Part shown: one piece after another, positions 44,112-54,400 of the stretch | Layout of the letters: the number at the start of each line of letters is the position of its first letter | Position numbering within the stretch: the first letter of the stretch is position 1 | Assembly: GCA_034638255.1 (NCBI GenBank) | Contig: JAWPGT010000001.1 | Location: forward strand, 248,001-312,000 | From: Coprinus comatus | Lineage: Eukaryota; Basidiomycota; Agaricomycetes; Agaricales; Agaricaceae | Direction of reading: 5' to 3' | DNA length: 64,000 nucleotides | The notes under the pieces: generated by a model | Told to the model about the DNA's origin: nothing | Databases searched by the model: none | What the model saw: the letters and a program-made list of their open reading frames with translations, nothing else | Program-made: the position numbers and the translations under genes

Positions 44112-46901
44112 TCACATCAAAATACACCCATCATTACTGAGATCGGGAATCAAAGGTGGCGAGTTACTGCCATTTCCACTTCTGCCACCTGGTGACCACC
44201 ATCTAGTTACATTAGATCCTCTTCCAAATTCATTATCAACATCACTCGAAAAACCCAGAGTTCCTGTCCTTCTTGATATGGCTTTCTTGCGCCTTTCTCT
44301 GGCAGCCTTGACGGAATCCACTGTTTGCCAAGAGTAAAACGATTTGACCACAACCTTTTGTGTATCACATTCATCTTGTCCAATCTTGAGGTCCTCTTCG
44401 CAAACACTATCTCTACCGTCCACATAACACAACCCTCTTGCCCAAAAAGTTCTTATACCCAAACGTGGCCTCGTAGCACCTTCATTAGCCAATTTCTTCA
44501 CTGTTCCCTCTGTTACCCCTCTGCAATCAATCGCCACCAACTTCGCATTAATCATTTTCCGGTTTCGGCACAAATGAACAAATTCTTTCAGCGTACTGCT
44601 GCTAATGTGTGTATTATCGGCTTCTAACACCCGAAGCTTTTCACAACCCCGGATGAGGCGAAGGAAAGCAGCGTCGCTGATATTCTCGGCATGACTAACT
44701 GCAAGCCATTCCAGTTCCTTGCCTGGCTGCAACAGTTCGTCCATTTTCTTGTCACTATCCGATGATAAATCCTCCTTGTCCGGAGTAATACACTCCAGAA
44801 CATCGTCTGTAATCTCTATAGCATCTTCCAAGTCAAGACGCCTTATATGTGGGGTTGTACGGAGTAAGTGCGTTAGACCTTCGTCCTTCAGGTTAGCACC
44901 GATGCCTGCAAGCTCTAAAAATTCCAGGCGAGGAACCGAATACGCAATATTAGAGCATGCGGCGTCGGTCAACAGTTTGCAGAAAGATAAGGAAATATGA
45001 CGAAGTTTCGTAATGCGTCGTGTGTACATATGATGTCCATCATCACTGCGCCCTATTTCACGGGCACTGAGGTGAACAGCCTCCGTATCAGGGCGCGAGA
45101 CGCTATCTTTATCTACGGACACGAAAGCTGCTACAGCAGAATTGTGCAGCCCACGGGTGTAACTGAGGTCCAGTACCTCTAAATGAGGAGCCGCCTTTCC
45201 CAATAACCTCATTGTCATATCATCCACCCCTTTCAAGCCAGAGACCCTCAACTCCTTCAGACGAAGATATTCTTCCTGCGCAAGTACTGTCTGAGAAAGG
45301 CAGCGAATACCCTCAGCATCCATGTTAGAGCAACGATTTAAGTTCAAGGACTCCATATTTATGCAAAATGCTGCAAGCAACTCGCAAGTTATATTGGTCA
45401 CTGCAGACAAGCCCTTCAGGCATAGCTTTCGAAGAGATCTACTGCGAACCAAGAGGTGATGAAGGGATTTCGTCGTCAAGGCAGAACAGCCTTGTAAATC
45501 GATGGATGTGAGGTTAGTGTAAGAAAGTGTCGTTTGTGGGCACAAATGTTTGGATACGTCGGAAAGGGTGGAAGACTGAAGGTGGCAATGTCCAGCAAAG
45601 CTCAACTTTCGTATGAAGGGTCCTGCGGTGTGCGCGAGTCGTAAGAGAGAAGCTCTGGGTAATCCAAGGAAGGAGCGAAGATCTAGCTCAGACCATAGCT
45701 GACCGTCAAACGCCAGAGTTTGCCAAGAACGTGAGACCTGGATTATGGATGAATGGCTGCATATAGAACATCTCTGGCAATTATAAAATCTACTCACCCT
45801 GCTCAACTTGAACAGTTCCTTGATACCCCTATCCTTTCCAACCAATTGGTATTTGAAGGATGTGGCCTTGCTAATGGTCCATCGATTGGAACTAATGTAT
45901 TGGTCATGCTCATCCTCGAAAAGCTGGACAACAAACTTGAAAATATGGATGCGCAATTCCCTTGGTAGGACCTGGTCGATGTAGTTACGCCGAGGCAGCG
46001 ACAATGGAGAAAATATATCGGTGGATGAGACTGGGATGAAATCTAAGGCAGAGAAAGTAGTTGGTGCCGAGTGTGAACGACCTTTACGCTTCAACAAGAG
46101 CCGTGATGTATTCGATTTGGAGCTGGACCGTTCCTCTTGACCGGTGGATCGAACGGAAGCAGGAGAAAGAACAGTACTATCTAAATCATACTTCAGAGGA
46201 GAGGAATACCAATTTGTTATGGTTGGATCTGTGAATGTTACGAAAGGTGACTCTGGCATGACAATAGAGGACGGTTCTGGCCCACTGGGCTTGTTTAAGA
46301 GTTTACGAGTAAGGTTACTTTGAGTACAGTTAGGGTTTGGTTGTGACGGGACAGGTTGCGTAGGAAGAGATAGTGAGTGGCAATGGGATGGCGTATGTCT
46401 GGATAAAGGCCTTGGGTTACTGAAATCCACCGATTGAATGGGAGGGGGTGACCGTGTGGTAGATGTTTCTGAACCAGAGACTGAAATGTCTTGAATCATT
46501 GAAAGTGGATAGGAGGATGGACCAAGCGAAGGGGAAATGCTGGTAGGCGCGAGGGATGTCTGTTCATAATCAAGACCTATTCCAGAAAACGACAAGGGAG
46601 GCAACATGGGGGCCTTGTCCTTTCCTTTGCCTCTGGTAGAACCGGCTTCACTATTTGAGTAACTGAAAGTGGATTGAATTGATGCGAAGAATGCCTCGTC
46701 GTACGAAGTGCAAGGAGATTCCGAGCCAGAACTCATTGATAAAGGTGAGCCTGGACTTGCACATTGAGAGCTTGTGCTGGCACTGGAGCTTTGAGAGGAC
46801 CTCCAGTCAAACAGATCATGGGTGATTGTGGTTGGGCGTATGGGAACTGGCTCTGTTGGAGCCTTGCCTTTGGAAGTTGGGTCAGTGTGTTGGTTGCTCA
46901 T
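44112..46901 (-). CDS. F-box / leucine-rich repeat protein with C-terminal CaaX box
   Basis: This is a substrate receptor of an SCF (Skp1-cullin-F-box) ubiquitin ligase, of the GRR1/FBXL type. The first ~330 residues are Ser/Pro-rich. The F-box spans YIDQVLPRELRIHIFKFVVQ to KLSRVSRSWQTLAFDGQLW; a 60-bp intron (45738-45797) inside it is in frame and stop-free. About ten LRRs follow (LTSIDLQGCSALTTKSLHHL, RKLCLKGLSAVTNITCELL, MESLNLNRCSNMDAEGIRCL, LEVLDLSYTRGLHNSAVAAF, LRHISLSFCKLLTDAACSNI, IRRLDLEDAIEITDDVLECI). The protein ends SNDGCILM, a CaaX sequence with terminal Met that favours farnesylation. Human FBXL2 likewise carries a CaaX box, so membrane anchoring is plausible. About 909 residues after splicing. 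Confidence 0.88.
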   Translation of the reverse strand: MSNQHTDPTSKGKAPTEPVPIRPTTITHDLFDWRSSQSSSASTSSQCASPGSPLSMSSGSESPCTSYDEAFFASIQSTFSYSNSEAGSTRGKGKDKAPMLPPLSFSGIGLDYEQTSLAPTSISPSLGPSSYPLSMIQDISVSGSETSTTRSPPPIQSVDFSNPRPLSRHTPSHCHSLSLPTQPVPSQPNPNCTQSNLTRKLLNKPSGPEPSSIVMPESPFVTFTDPTITNWYSSPLKYDLDSTVLSPASVRSTGQEERSSSKSNTSRLLLKRKGRSHSAPTTFSALDFIPVSSTDIFSPLSLPRRNYIDQVLPRELRIHIFKFVVQLFEDEHDQYISSNRWTISKATSFKYQLVGKDRGIKELFKLSRVSRFYNCQRCSICSHSSIIQVSRSWQTLAFDGQLWSELDLRSFLGLPRASLLRLAHTAGPFIRKLSFAGHCHLQSSTLSDVSKHLCPQTTLSYTNLTSIDLQGCSALTTKSLHHLLVRSRSLRKLCLKGLSAVTNITCELLAAFCINMESLNLNRCSNMDAEGIRCLSQTVLAQEEYLRLKELRVSGLKGVDDMTMRLLGKAAPHLEVLDLSYTRGLHNSAVAAFVSVDKDSVSRPDTEAVHLSAREIGRSDDGHHMYTRRITKLRHISLSFCKLLTDAACSNIAYSVPRLEFLELAGIGANLKDEGLTHLLRTTPHIRRLDLEDAIEITDDVLECITPDKEDLSSDSDKKMDELLQPGKELEWLAVSHAENISDAAFLRLIRGCEKLRVLEADNTHISSSTLKEFVHLCRNRKMINAKLVAIDCRGVTEGTVKKLANEGATRPRLGIRTFWARGLCYVDGRDSVCEEDLKIGQDECDTQKVVVKSFYSWQTVDSVKAARERRKKAISRRTGTLGFSSDVDNEFGRGSNVTRWWSPGGRSGNGSNSPPLIPDLSNDGCILM

Positions 46902-47388
46902 GGGCGCATGGGACAGAAAGGATAGATATATGGACCAACAAGGCAGAGGGTAGATAAGTACAAGAGGCAGAGGCCCCGATGAGGGGATGCATTCTGACGC
47001 AATGGCTACCCCAAGCTGCTGACCCCTGGACCAATCCGGATCTCCCAGGCTGTCTGTTCGACCGTCATCTCCATATTTAGCTCAGGTCAGAGTATCTGCT
47101 TATCCAGAAGTGCCCTGCAGTACCTCACCCGAGCATCACACAATCTCCTTCAACAATCCAAGATAGAAAATATCGTAATATATAAATGTACCAATAAATC
47201 ACATCAACACAAGAAATCAACGTCACCAGATATGGCGCATAGCGATTAGCTCAAGGTGAGGGTAATGTAAACCTGCGATCAACAATGCCCTAGAAGAGCA
47301 TCATCATGATGCAGGAAGAATAGAGAGAGAGAGAGAAAAAAGAGCGAAGATGTAGAAAGGGGACACAGATTGTATACATTGATTATTC
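46902..47388. other. Intergenic region
   Basis: About 490 bp between the F-box gene start and the YABBY-like gene stop, both on the minus strand. A short AG-repeat run lies near 47322-47336. Nothing else recognised. Confidence 0.5.
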
Positions 47389-47794
47389 TCAGGTTGCCCT
47401 CTTTGCGTTTTCTGGTGCATTCTTCCAGTTGGAGGTTGCCAACTTGAATCTGTGGACAGATCATCGATCATCCATCAGTTGCTTGCTCGATGCAAAGGGC
47501 GCACGTGGCCTTACCTTTCCTTGTGAGGCAATGCTGGATCCTCCTCTTTCAAGCGTTGCATTTCTGATTTCTGCAAGCAAGAGATGTCAATATTTACAGC
47601 TTGTTTTTGATTCTCGTGCGATGACATACCATAAATTTGTTGAACGGCGTCAACTTCTTTTTTCCACCGCCGCCCGTTGATTTTGCTGTCAGAAAGCATG
47701 AATATGAATGATCGGTTTGGGTAGAGATAAACGATTACGCACTCTTTTTTGCCGGTTTAACACTGGCAGTCTTAGTGGTCGTTGTGGGTGCCAT
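47389..47794 (-). CDS. YABBY/HMG-like small DNA-binding protein
   Basis: This was rebuilt from four tiny exons: 47743-47794, 47630-47685, 47515-47570 and 47389-47449, all with GT-AG ends and continuous phase. The product is about 74 residues: MAPTTTTKTASVKPAKKTKS, TGGGGKKKLTPFNKFMKSEM, QRLKEEDPALPHKERFKLAT then SNWKNAPENAKRAT. The stretch LTPFNKFMKSEM, HKERFKLATSNWK matches the fungal YABBY-like/HMG-box-like domain. The N-terminus is a basic, Gly-rich flexible tail. It is probably a nuclear chromatin or transcription-linked protein; its precise role is unknown to me. In each single reading frame the gene looks like noise, so an ORF-based annotation would miss it. Confidence 0.85.
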
Positions 47795-48590
47795 CGGATA
47801 TATAGAAAGGTGGGGTGGAGCGCTGGGGGGACGGGGTTGACACAGCCGGCTTGGAACGAGACGCGTTCTAGGGCGTTGTCAGGCGAAGACAATGATACGA
47901 AGTGTTGGGAACTGCAAAGATGATAAGAGAAATGATCAGACGGGCTGGGAGTACGCGTACCCAAAGGATATTGCCAGAGGCAACTTTGAGTGAGAGAGGT
48001 AACGAAGGAAAAAGTGGCAGAAGTTGCATTTGGTTCAACTAGGGCGGAACTTATACCAGCGAAGGGCATTCAAATGACAGGACTTCGATCGGACTCCGCC
48101 GGTCCCCCAGCCACCCTATCCCCACATCCCACTCAAATTTTTATCCGAATAATCCACGCTCGAGTGCTGGCAAAGCCCGGTTCCTACAGGTCTTTCGTTG
48201 TGCTCCACAACTGTCTTGTCTCAGAAGAATAAGAGACTAAAGCTATTTCATCCACTAGGGTTATTATTCCCACCCCCTCACCAGTTTATTTAGAATTTCC
48301 GTTATTCGTAGATAAGAACAGCTGTACTTCTTCTGGCACGCTCATCCCATGATTTTCCAGCAGTCCTCGAGGTCCTATCCCCTCATCAGTCAACAAACAA
48401 ACGCGTCGCGTGAATTAATCAGGAACACAGGTCACTCTGCCTTGCACTTTCAACACAAGCAAGAAAATAACCGGCTACATTATATTCTTGTTCTTCCTTC
48501 AACTTGAACACCAGCCATGTGCTCCCTGATTGTGGGAAGTCTGTACATTGATACGATCCCATGCATGTCATTCCTACTCATAGAAACTCG
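47795..48590. other. Intergenic region
   Basis: About 800 bp between the YABBY-like start and the VPS33 stop, same strand. It should contain the YABBY-like promoter. Several short open frames, none convincing. Confidence 0.5.
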
Positions 48591-51254
48591 TCATGTGGTT
48601 GACTGAATACCCCTCAACTTCGACTCTGCCGTTTTCCCAACTGTAGACATAATATCAATAATGCTGGTCCCGTTGACAATACCCGTCGTCGCAACTAGAA
48701 ACTTTCGGCCTGTCACACAAGAGTTGATTAGTTTCGTCTAAACGTTCCCTCTGCCTTCAACACTCACCCAAGTTCTGGCGTGCCACCCAGCGTAAAGCAG
48801 CAATCTCAGTGTAGGTGCAACCACCGAGGAAGAAAACAACCGTAGTAGTCATTTTTTCGGTCGGATTAGCTGATCATGTTCACTCAACACAATGAGCGAC
48901 AGAATGATGTTAAATATCACTCACTCATGTTTGTTATTGGTTGGAGGCTAGAAGCATTCTTTCCCGTAAAAGTCGGGACAAAGTCAATTGTCTCACCAGG
49001 GATAGCAGAAACCACGTCTTCGAATCCTTTCCACCCCACTATTGGGTGGGCGTGTGCTTTGGTGGCTGTCTTCTGAGTTTTGGGTGTGCCTTCACTAGTG
49101 GACTCGTCCTTTTCGGCTGGGTTACTCAGTACTCCACCTTTCTGAGCGATGCACTGCACGAGGCGAATGCTAATTGGAGCGTATCCAGAGTAAACGAAAC
49201 TGATATCGTTCTCAACCTCTTCTAATGCCTCTGGATTATCGTCAATGAGAAGCCGAAGGGACTTCCTTAGCATCGAAAAAGGGAGCTTAAATGTAGAAAT
49301 CGAAGTTGCTGAAGGCGGTAAAGGGGAGGGCAATAAGATTGCTAGTTGTGGCGAGGCTAAAGAAAGGAGAAGAGGGAGATACTCATAACCATATGCCTGT
49401 AACACCTTATCAACTTGATGATTTATGTGTTTTTCGATCATTACTCACCTGCAAAAATTCACGTTTAATATTTTCGAGCACTTTAGCCTTTATTCCACCA
49501 ATGGTAATGCTAGCAAGGCAAAGTAGTCTCAGAACATTTTGCATCTCAGTACCTTGGGAAATCATCTCTTCAATTGCTGTAACCTGGTTGTTGACCTCAT
49601 AGGATGCAAGAAGATCTGTCGTGTGAAGTAAGCAGGAGATGCTTGGTGTTTCCTTATATTAAATAGAACTAACTTTGTTGGATTTCCAAAGATTTGTTAA
49701 ACTGTTCTGACTTTGTTGTAGGGAGGAGCATTTCAGATAGCGCAGTATCTTTCGGGTTTCAGACTTTTCCTCTAGTAGAAATATTTCGGCAACCAACGTA
49801 CGAAGTCGAAGGGCTTGATGCTCAGTCTGCAGCCCACCCAATTTACCTACGAAGTCGCGTAACTGAGCAACCGTTTTAGACTGAAGATTTGTCTAATAGA
49901 AGATTCAGTTATTGAGTTTATATCACAAAAGAAGGGACTACCTTGTAGTTTTCATCTAGGCGATGAGCAACTCCGTTCAATCTTCTACCCACAGCCGAGA
50001 AGTTCAAATCTCGGAGTTCTGAGTATAGAGGGTCCGTGGCTGGAGTAAGGTGGTGTTTTTTCTTGCTTTCTTTTTTCACGGTGATAGGAGTAGTAGACGT
50101 AGAGGCTGGATTTGGATTATTTTGTGCATTGGGAGGGGACAGGAGGGATACTGGCAATTCTATATGTGCTAAGCTTAGATTAGTGGGAATTATTAATATC
50201 ACCTCACATATAAGTGAATAACCAACAATTTTTGATCCCAATCACCTCATCCAATAAACCTTCATAGGTAAGTTGAGTTAAGAGGGGAGTTATCATATCC
50301 ACACGTCTATCCAGAATTATAAGGGAGTCGATTGCTGAAGTAAACCGACTATCAGAGGCATTTGATCTAGCGGAAGGTTTAAGCAAAAGCGAAGCCAGAC
50401 GCTGCAATAACTGTTAGTATGTAGGAATAATAGTTATCCGATTCGTACATTCGCAAAGTCACCCTTTCCAAGTATGCGGGGAAATGGCCCAAATAATTGC
50501 TGCAGTGCACCCAGCGCTTGGGCTGAATCAAATATGATGGTTTCGTCCCCATTCTAAGTACAATCAGACTCATCTTCGGTTGCAAATGTGGATAAGGAGC
50601 TCACCATCCACAAGTCTTTGAATGCATCATCTCTTTCCAGTGAGATGACGTCGTCCGCTATAGGAATAAATTGTAAATTATATGTCGATATGTTAACTTC
50701 GCCGAGGACCCCTTCTTCTTCAAGTATTCGTGTAACGAGAGTTGATGAACGAGGAACAAGTAAGAGTGTATAGGTATGTTTCTGGGAGTCGCGAATATGC
50801 CGTTTGATCTGATCTTGAATGATGTCAATGACCACAAAACTTCATACATATCATAAACTAACATACCCGCAATTGTTTTAATGTGTCTTATAGAGGGCCT
50901 AGTCAAGTATACAACATTTGTGGTGCTTGCAGTTAACGATCCAGGTTCAAGCCAAAACATCTTGTCCACTCCATGGTGCTGATAGGAGACTTTAGCTTGA
51001 ATAGTCCCGTAGTACACGGAAGTTACCTCTTACTTTCAACAGTGATACTTCAGTGATTAATCCCAGTGGACCAGCTATAGATGCATCCAGTACTAAAGTC
51101 TTGGCGCCGTTGACCTATGCAACTAATTATTCTAACCAGTTGGGTCTGGATATGAACTACCCACCGAATTCAGCGCGTCTACTAACGACTTCTTGGCAAT
51201 TTCCTTGAGGATGGAAACGTCCAAGGTGTTGCCCGACGCCGTTTCTGCGTGCAT
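48591..51254 (-). CDS. VPS33: VPS33, Sec1/Munc18-family vacuolar sorting protein
   Basis: VPS33 is the SM subunit of the HOPS and CORVET tethering complexes and chaperones SNARE assembly for fusion at endosome and vacuole. The start MHAETASGNTLDVSILKEIA leads into KTLVLDASIAGPLGLI, VVYLTRPSIRHIKTIA and LLLVPRSSTLVTRILEEEGV. SIDSLIILDRRVDMITPLLTQ-type sequence (AIDSLIILDRRVDMITPLLT QLTYEGLLDE) is the central SM motif. The C-terminal part reads FLGGCTYTEIAALRWVARQN, GRKFLVATTGIVNGTSII, then ends LRGIQSTT. These match Vps33 rather than Sec1, Sly1 or Vps45. About twelve exons, typical length near 650 residues. It is followed upstream on the same strand by NTE1. Confidence 0.93.
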
Positions 51255-51498
51255 GTCTACGCGTTTATAATAACGAACGCGATGTATGTATATGAATCCA
51301 GTGCTCGCTACTCTCGGTAACGGTGTATGACAGTATGTGAAGCATTTAATTCACATTAATGCGCTCAAATTTGGATCTTGTTTGGTCTCAGCCCCCGGGC
51401 CAATCAAACGACGTAGGTCACAGTAAGATAGGATATTCTACTACAGAAAATGGATGTGTTCCAACTTCTAGATAACTACCTTGTAAATGCCTAAGTCA

Positions 51499-54400
51499 TT
51501 ATACGGAATTACGTCGTGCGCTTTTTCCTTTACTTTTTTCGGAGGCTTTCATGTCATGACCTGGCAACACTCCCGGAGGAAATTTCCCTTCAGCATCAAA
51601 CCTGGCCAATATTTCCACTGCCGCATGGTAGCCTTTCTTTTGAATTTCCTCGAATTTCCCGAATTGCAGCGTTCCGTACTGGTTGAAGGAAAAAATGAGT
51701 GATATTCCAAATAAATGCCTTGATTCTTACCTCTTGCACTGGCATTTGGATATAAAAAGAACCTTTCGCAACCTTTGCATCTTCGAGTGTATTGACGCTG
51801 GAGACACTAATTAAAAGCATTGGTAAATGTGGGTGTGTATTCAGGGGAAGCTGGCTTACTATGCGAGGCGGCTCTGAATCTCAGGGATAGCGGGAACATG
51901 TCGAGCATTGGAGAATGGATTCCATCTATTTATCAGCAACCACCACCCAGAGACGGTATCTCCAAAGTTACGGGGAGAATTGTCGTCAACCTATTTCGAG
52001 TTTAACCAGAACCTTAACCAGCCTTTGAAGGGAACACGTACAGATCCGACATCAGATGCAAAAACGGTGTTGGCACCCATGGAAAACATTGCTTGCACCT
52101 GAATATAATATGATTAATTCACGCCATGAAAAGATGCAACTTCAGTCATACTGGTAAGTTGTCAACTGTTCGAAACCGATTAATATTGGCATACAAGAAA
52201 CAAGTAAAAGTGACTGACTGTAACCTCCATCCACCAGAAGGTGTCCATTATCACATAACGGAGGTAGCAAGCCGACGAGAGTCATCGATGCTCCTGGTCT
52301 AAAAGTCAGTTGGCGGGCGGACAGAACGCGGGGGGTCTCTTACGAATGAACCTCCAAGCATAACCAGTTTCGTGAATTTCCATGCGTGATGTGATAATGT
52401 TAGTTGTGTTGCAGAAATATGGCAACCACATGTCTTCTATATGAAGGTCGTAAAAGGCCTAAGGATATAAGATGCCCTGACTATATTTTAACAACGAGAC
52501 GACCGATAGCATACCTTGTATAATGAGCGATTAAATTCGTGTCCCTAGGGAGAAAAATCAGTACAGTGCTTAGAGTGTAATAAGCATTCCTTACTGTTGT
52601 ATAGGCGACAATTGGGTAAGTAACATCCGATAGCATGCGCCAGATGTTACCCATCCGTCCACCGAACTGCTTTGCTCTACCCGAAGCTGAGATGAGATCA
52701 CCCTCCCGCGCATACAAGCCTCCTATGAAAGCGCCAATACTAGTTCCTTAAGTAAAATTTATTCGGATTAGGATGAAATTTATCATATGACAGATCAATT
52801 TACCTCCTATATGATCAATGGGAATGCCTGATTCTTCCAATGCTCGTATAAGCCCCTGTAATCATGACATCAAAAGGTGAACTACAGTGCAGCAGTCAAA
52901 TCACGTACCAAATGTGCAATACCACGTGCGCCTCCTCCTCCCAAAACCAAACCAATGGATCTTCCACAAAGTCGACGCGCTAACCTGGCGAAGTCATTTG
53001 TATGTGGAAGCCGTTGCGGCCGGACAGTGGTTGTTGAGCCTGTATATTTCTGTAAACCAATTTGGACCCTCTCTTTCAAATTCTTGAGGGCAATAACAGC
53101 ATCGGGATCTTTGGGGAGCGGTGTCTTGGGAAGTGAGATAACAAGATCCTTCAAAAGCAGATTAGTAAAGCAAGTCGTGTGATAATCATTCTAGACACTC
53201 ACTGGCATCTCTATATGTATATGTTGATGAACCCATGGTCGAGTCTAATAGAAGTGATTAGACTAGCGTTAGTAGTCTTAATGTGTATAAAAACAAACCT
53301 TCAGCCATTCACGAGTTGAACCAGGTACGACGGAACGATCAGGATGCAGAAGCACTAACTCCTTTCGTGCCGTGGTTTTCATAGAAAGGAGAAGGCGCTC
53401 ATATTCTCCTACAGACGGATCATCTCCTAGCCCCACGACCATGACACAGTCAGCCTATTGATAATGTGTGAGTGCTTGTCACGTTAAGTCATGACATTCA
53501 AGAGCTAACCTGTCGAATGCAAGTCTGGGTCCAAGAGCTATTTACAGGAGAATCTGCAACATATAACACGATCCTGAACCGTTGCTCCTGGTCCGCAAGC
53601 CAACCTGCCGACTAGACAATTGTTTGTCAAACATGGGACACCTTTAACAAATACTCTTACCTTCAGTTTTCCGATCCTAGTGAAAGCATGTCGGCCCAGG
53701 TGATTGGATATTATAGCTTGATTCAAGAATGCGGTTGATGCTCCCATACCCTCCAAGGCAGTTTGCAGCTTCCGAGCAAAGGAATCGATTGGTACGTTAC
53801 GAGAGACAGGGAGAACAGCTACCGTCTTCAGGTTGGTGTTATTAGCTCCAAGATCGGAAGAATTGTTTCTGCCTTGAGCATTCGACGAAGAATCGACTTC
53901 GTCACGAACACGAGAGGCAATCATACGCATAATTCTGAGAAGTTCTGTTAGATACGGTTCCGATTGCGTTTATTCCTTACTCACTGAGCAGTGGTTTGGG
54001 GGTTTCTTATGTGATTAATGAACAAGTGTAAGAGTTTGAAGAATTCAAGTAAACTCACCTAGCAGAAATAGCATTGAACAACGTTTGTGGCATACGTATC
54101 AGTTCTGTATCACGGATTGCATGTACAGTCGTCCGTCTAGGAGAACTCGTGATTACGTCAAGTTCCCCAACAGTATCTCCTTGACCGTATTCCCCAACAA
54201 TGTGGACACCACCCTTGTCATTTTCTTTGATAGCTCGTAATCGCCCATTGATAACGATGTAAAAGCTATCACTAACATCATTGGGGCGCCACAACACCTG
54301 TCCCGCATTGACTTGCATCCAATCTAGGGATGCATCAATGTGCAACACTGAATAAAAGAGTCAATGAATTTACGTTAAATCCAAATAAGGCAATACTGGC

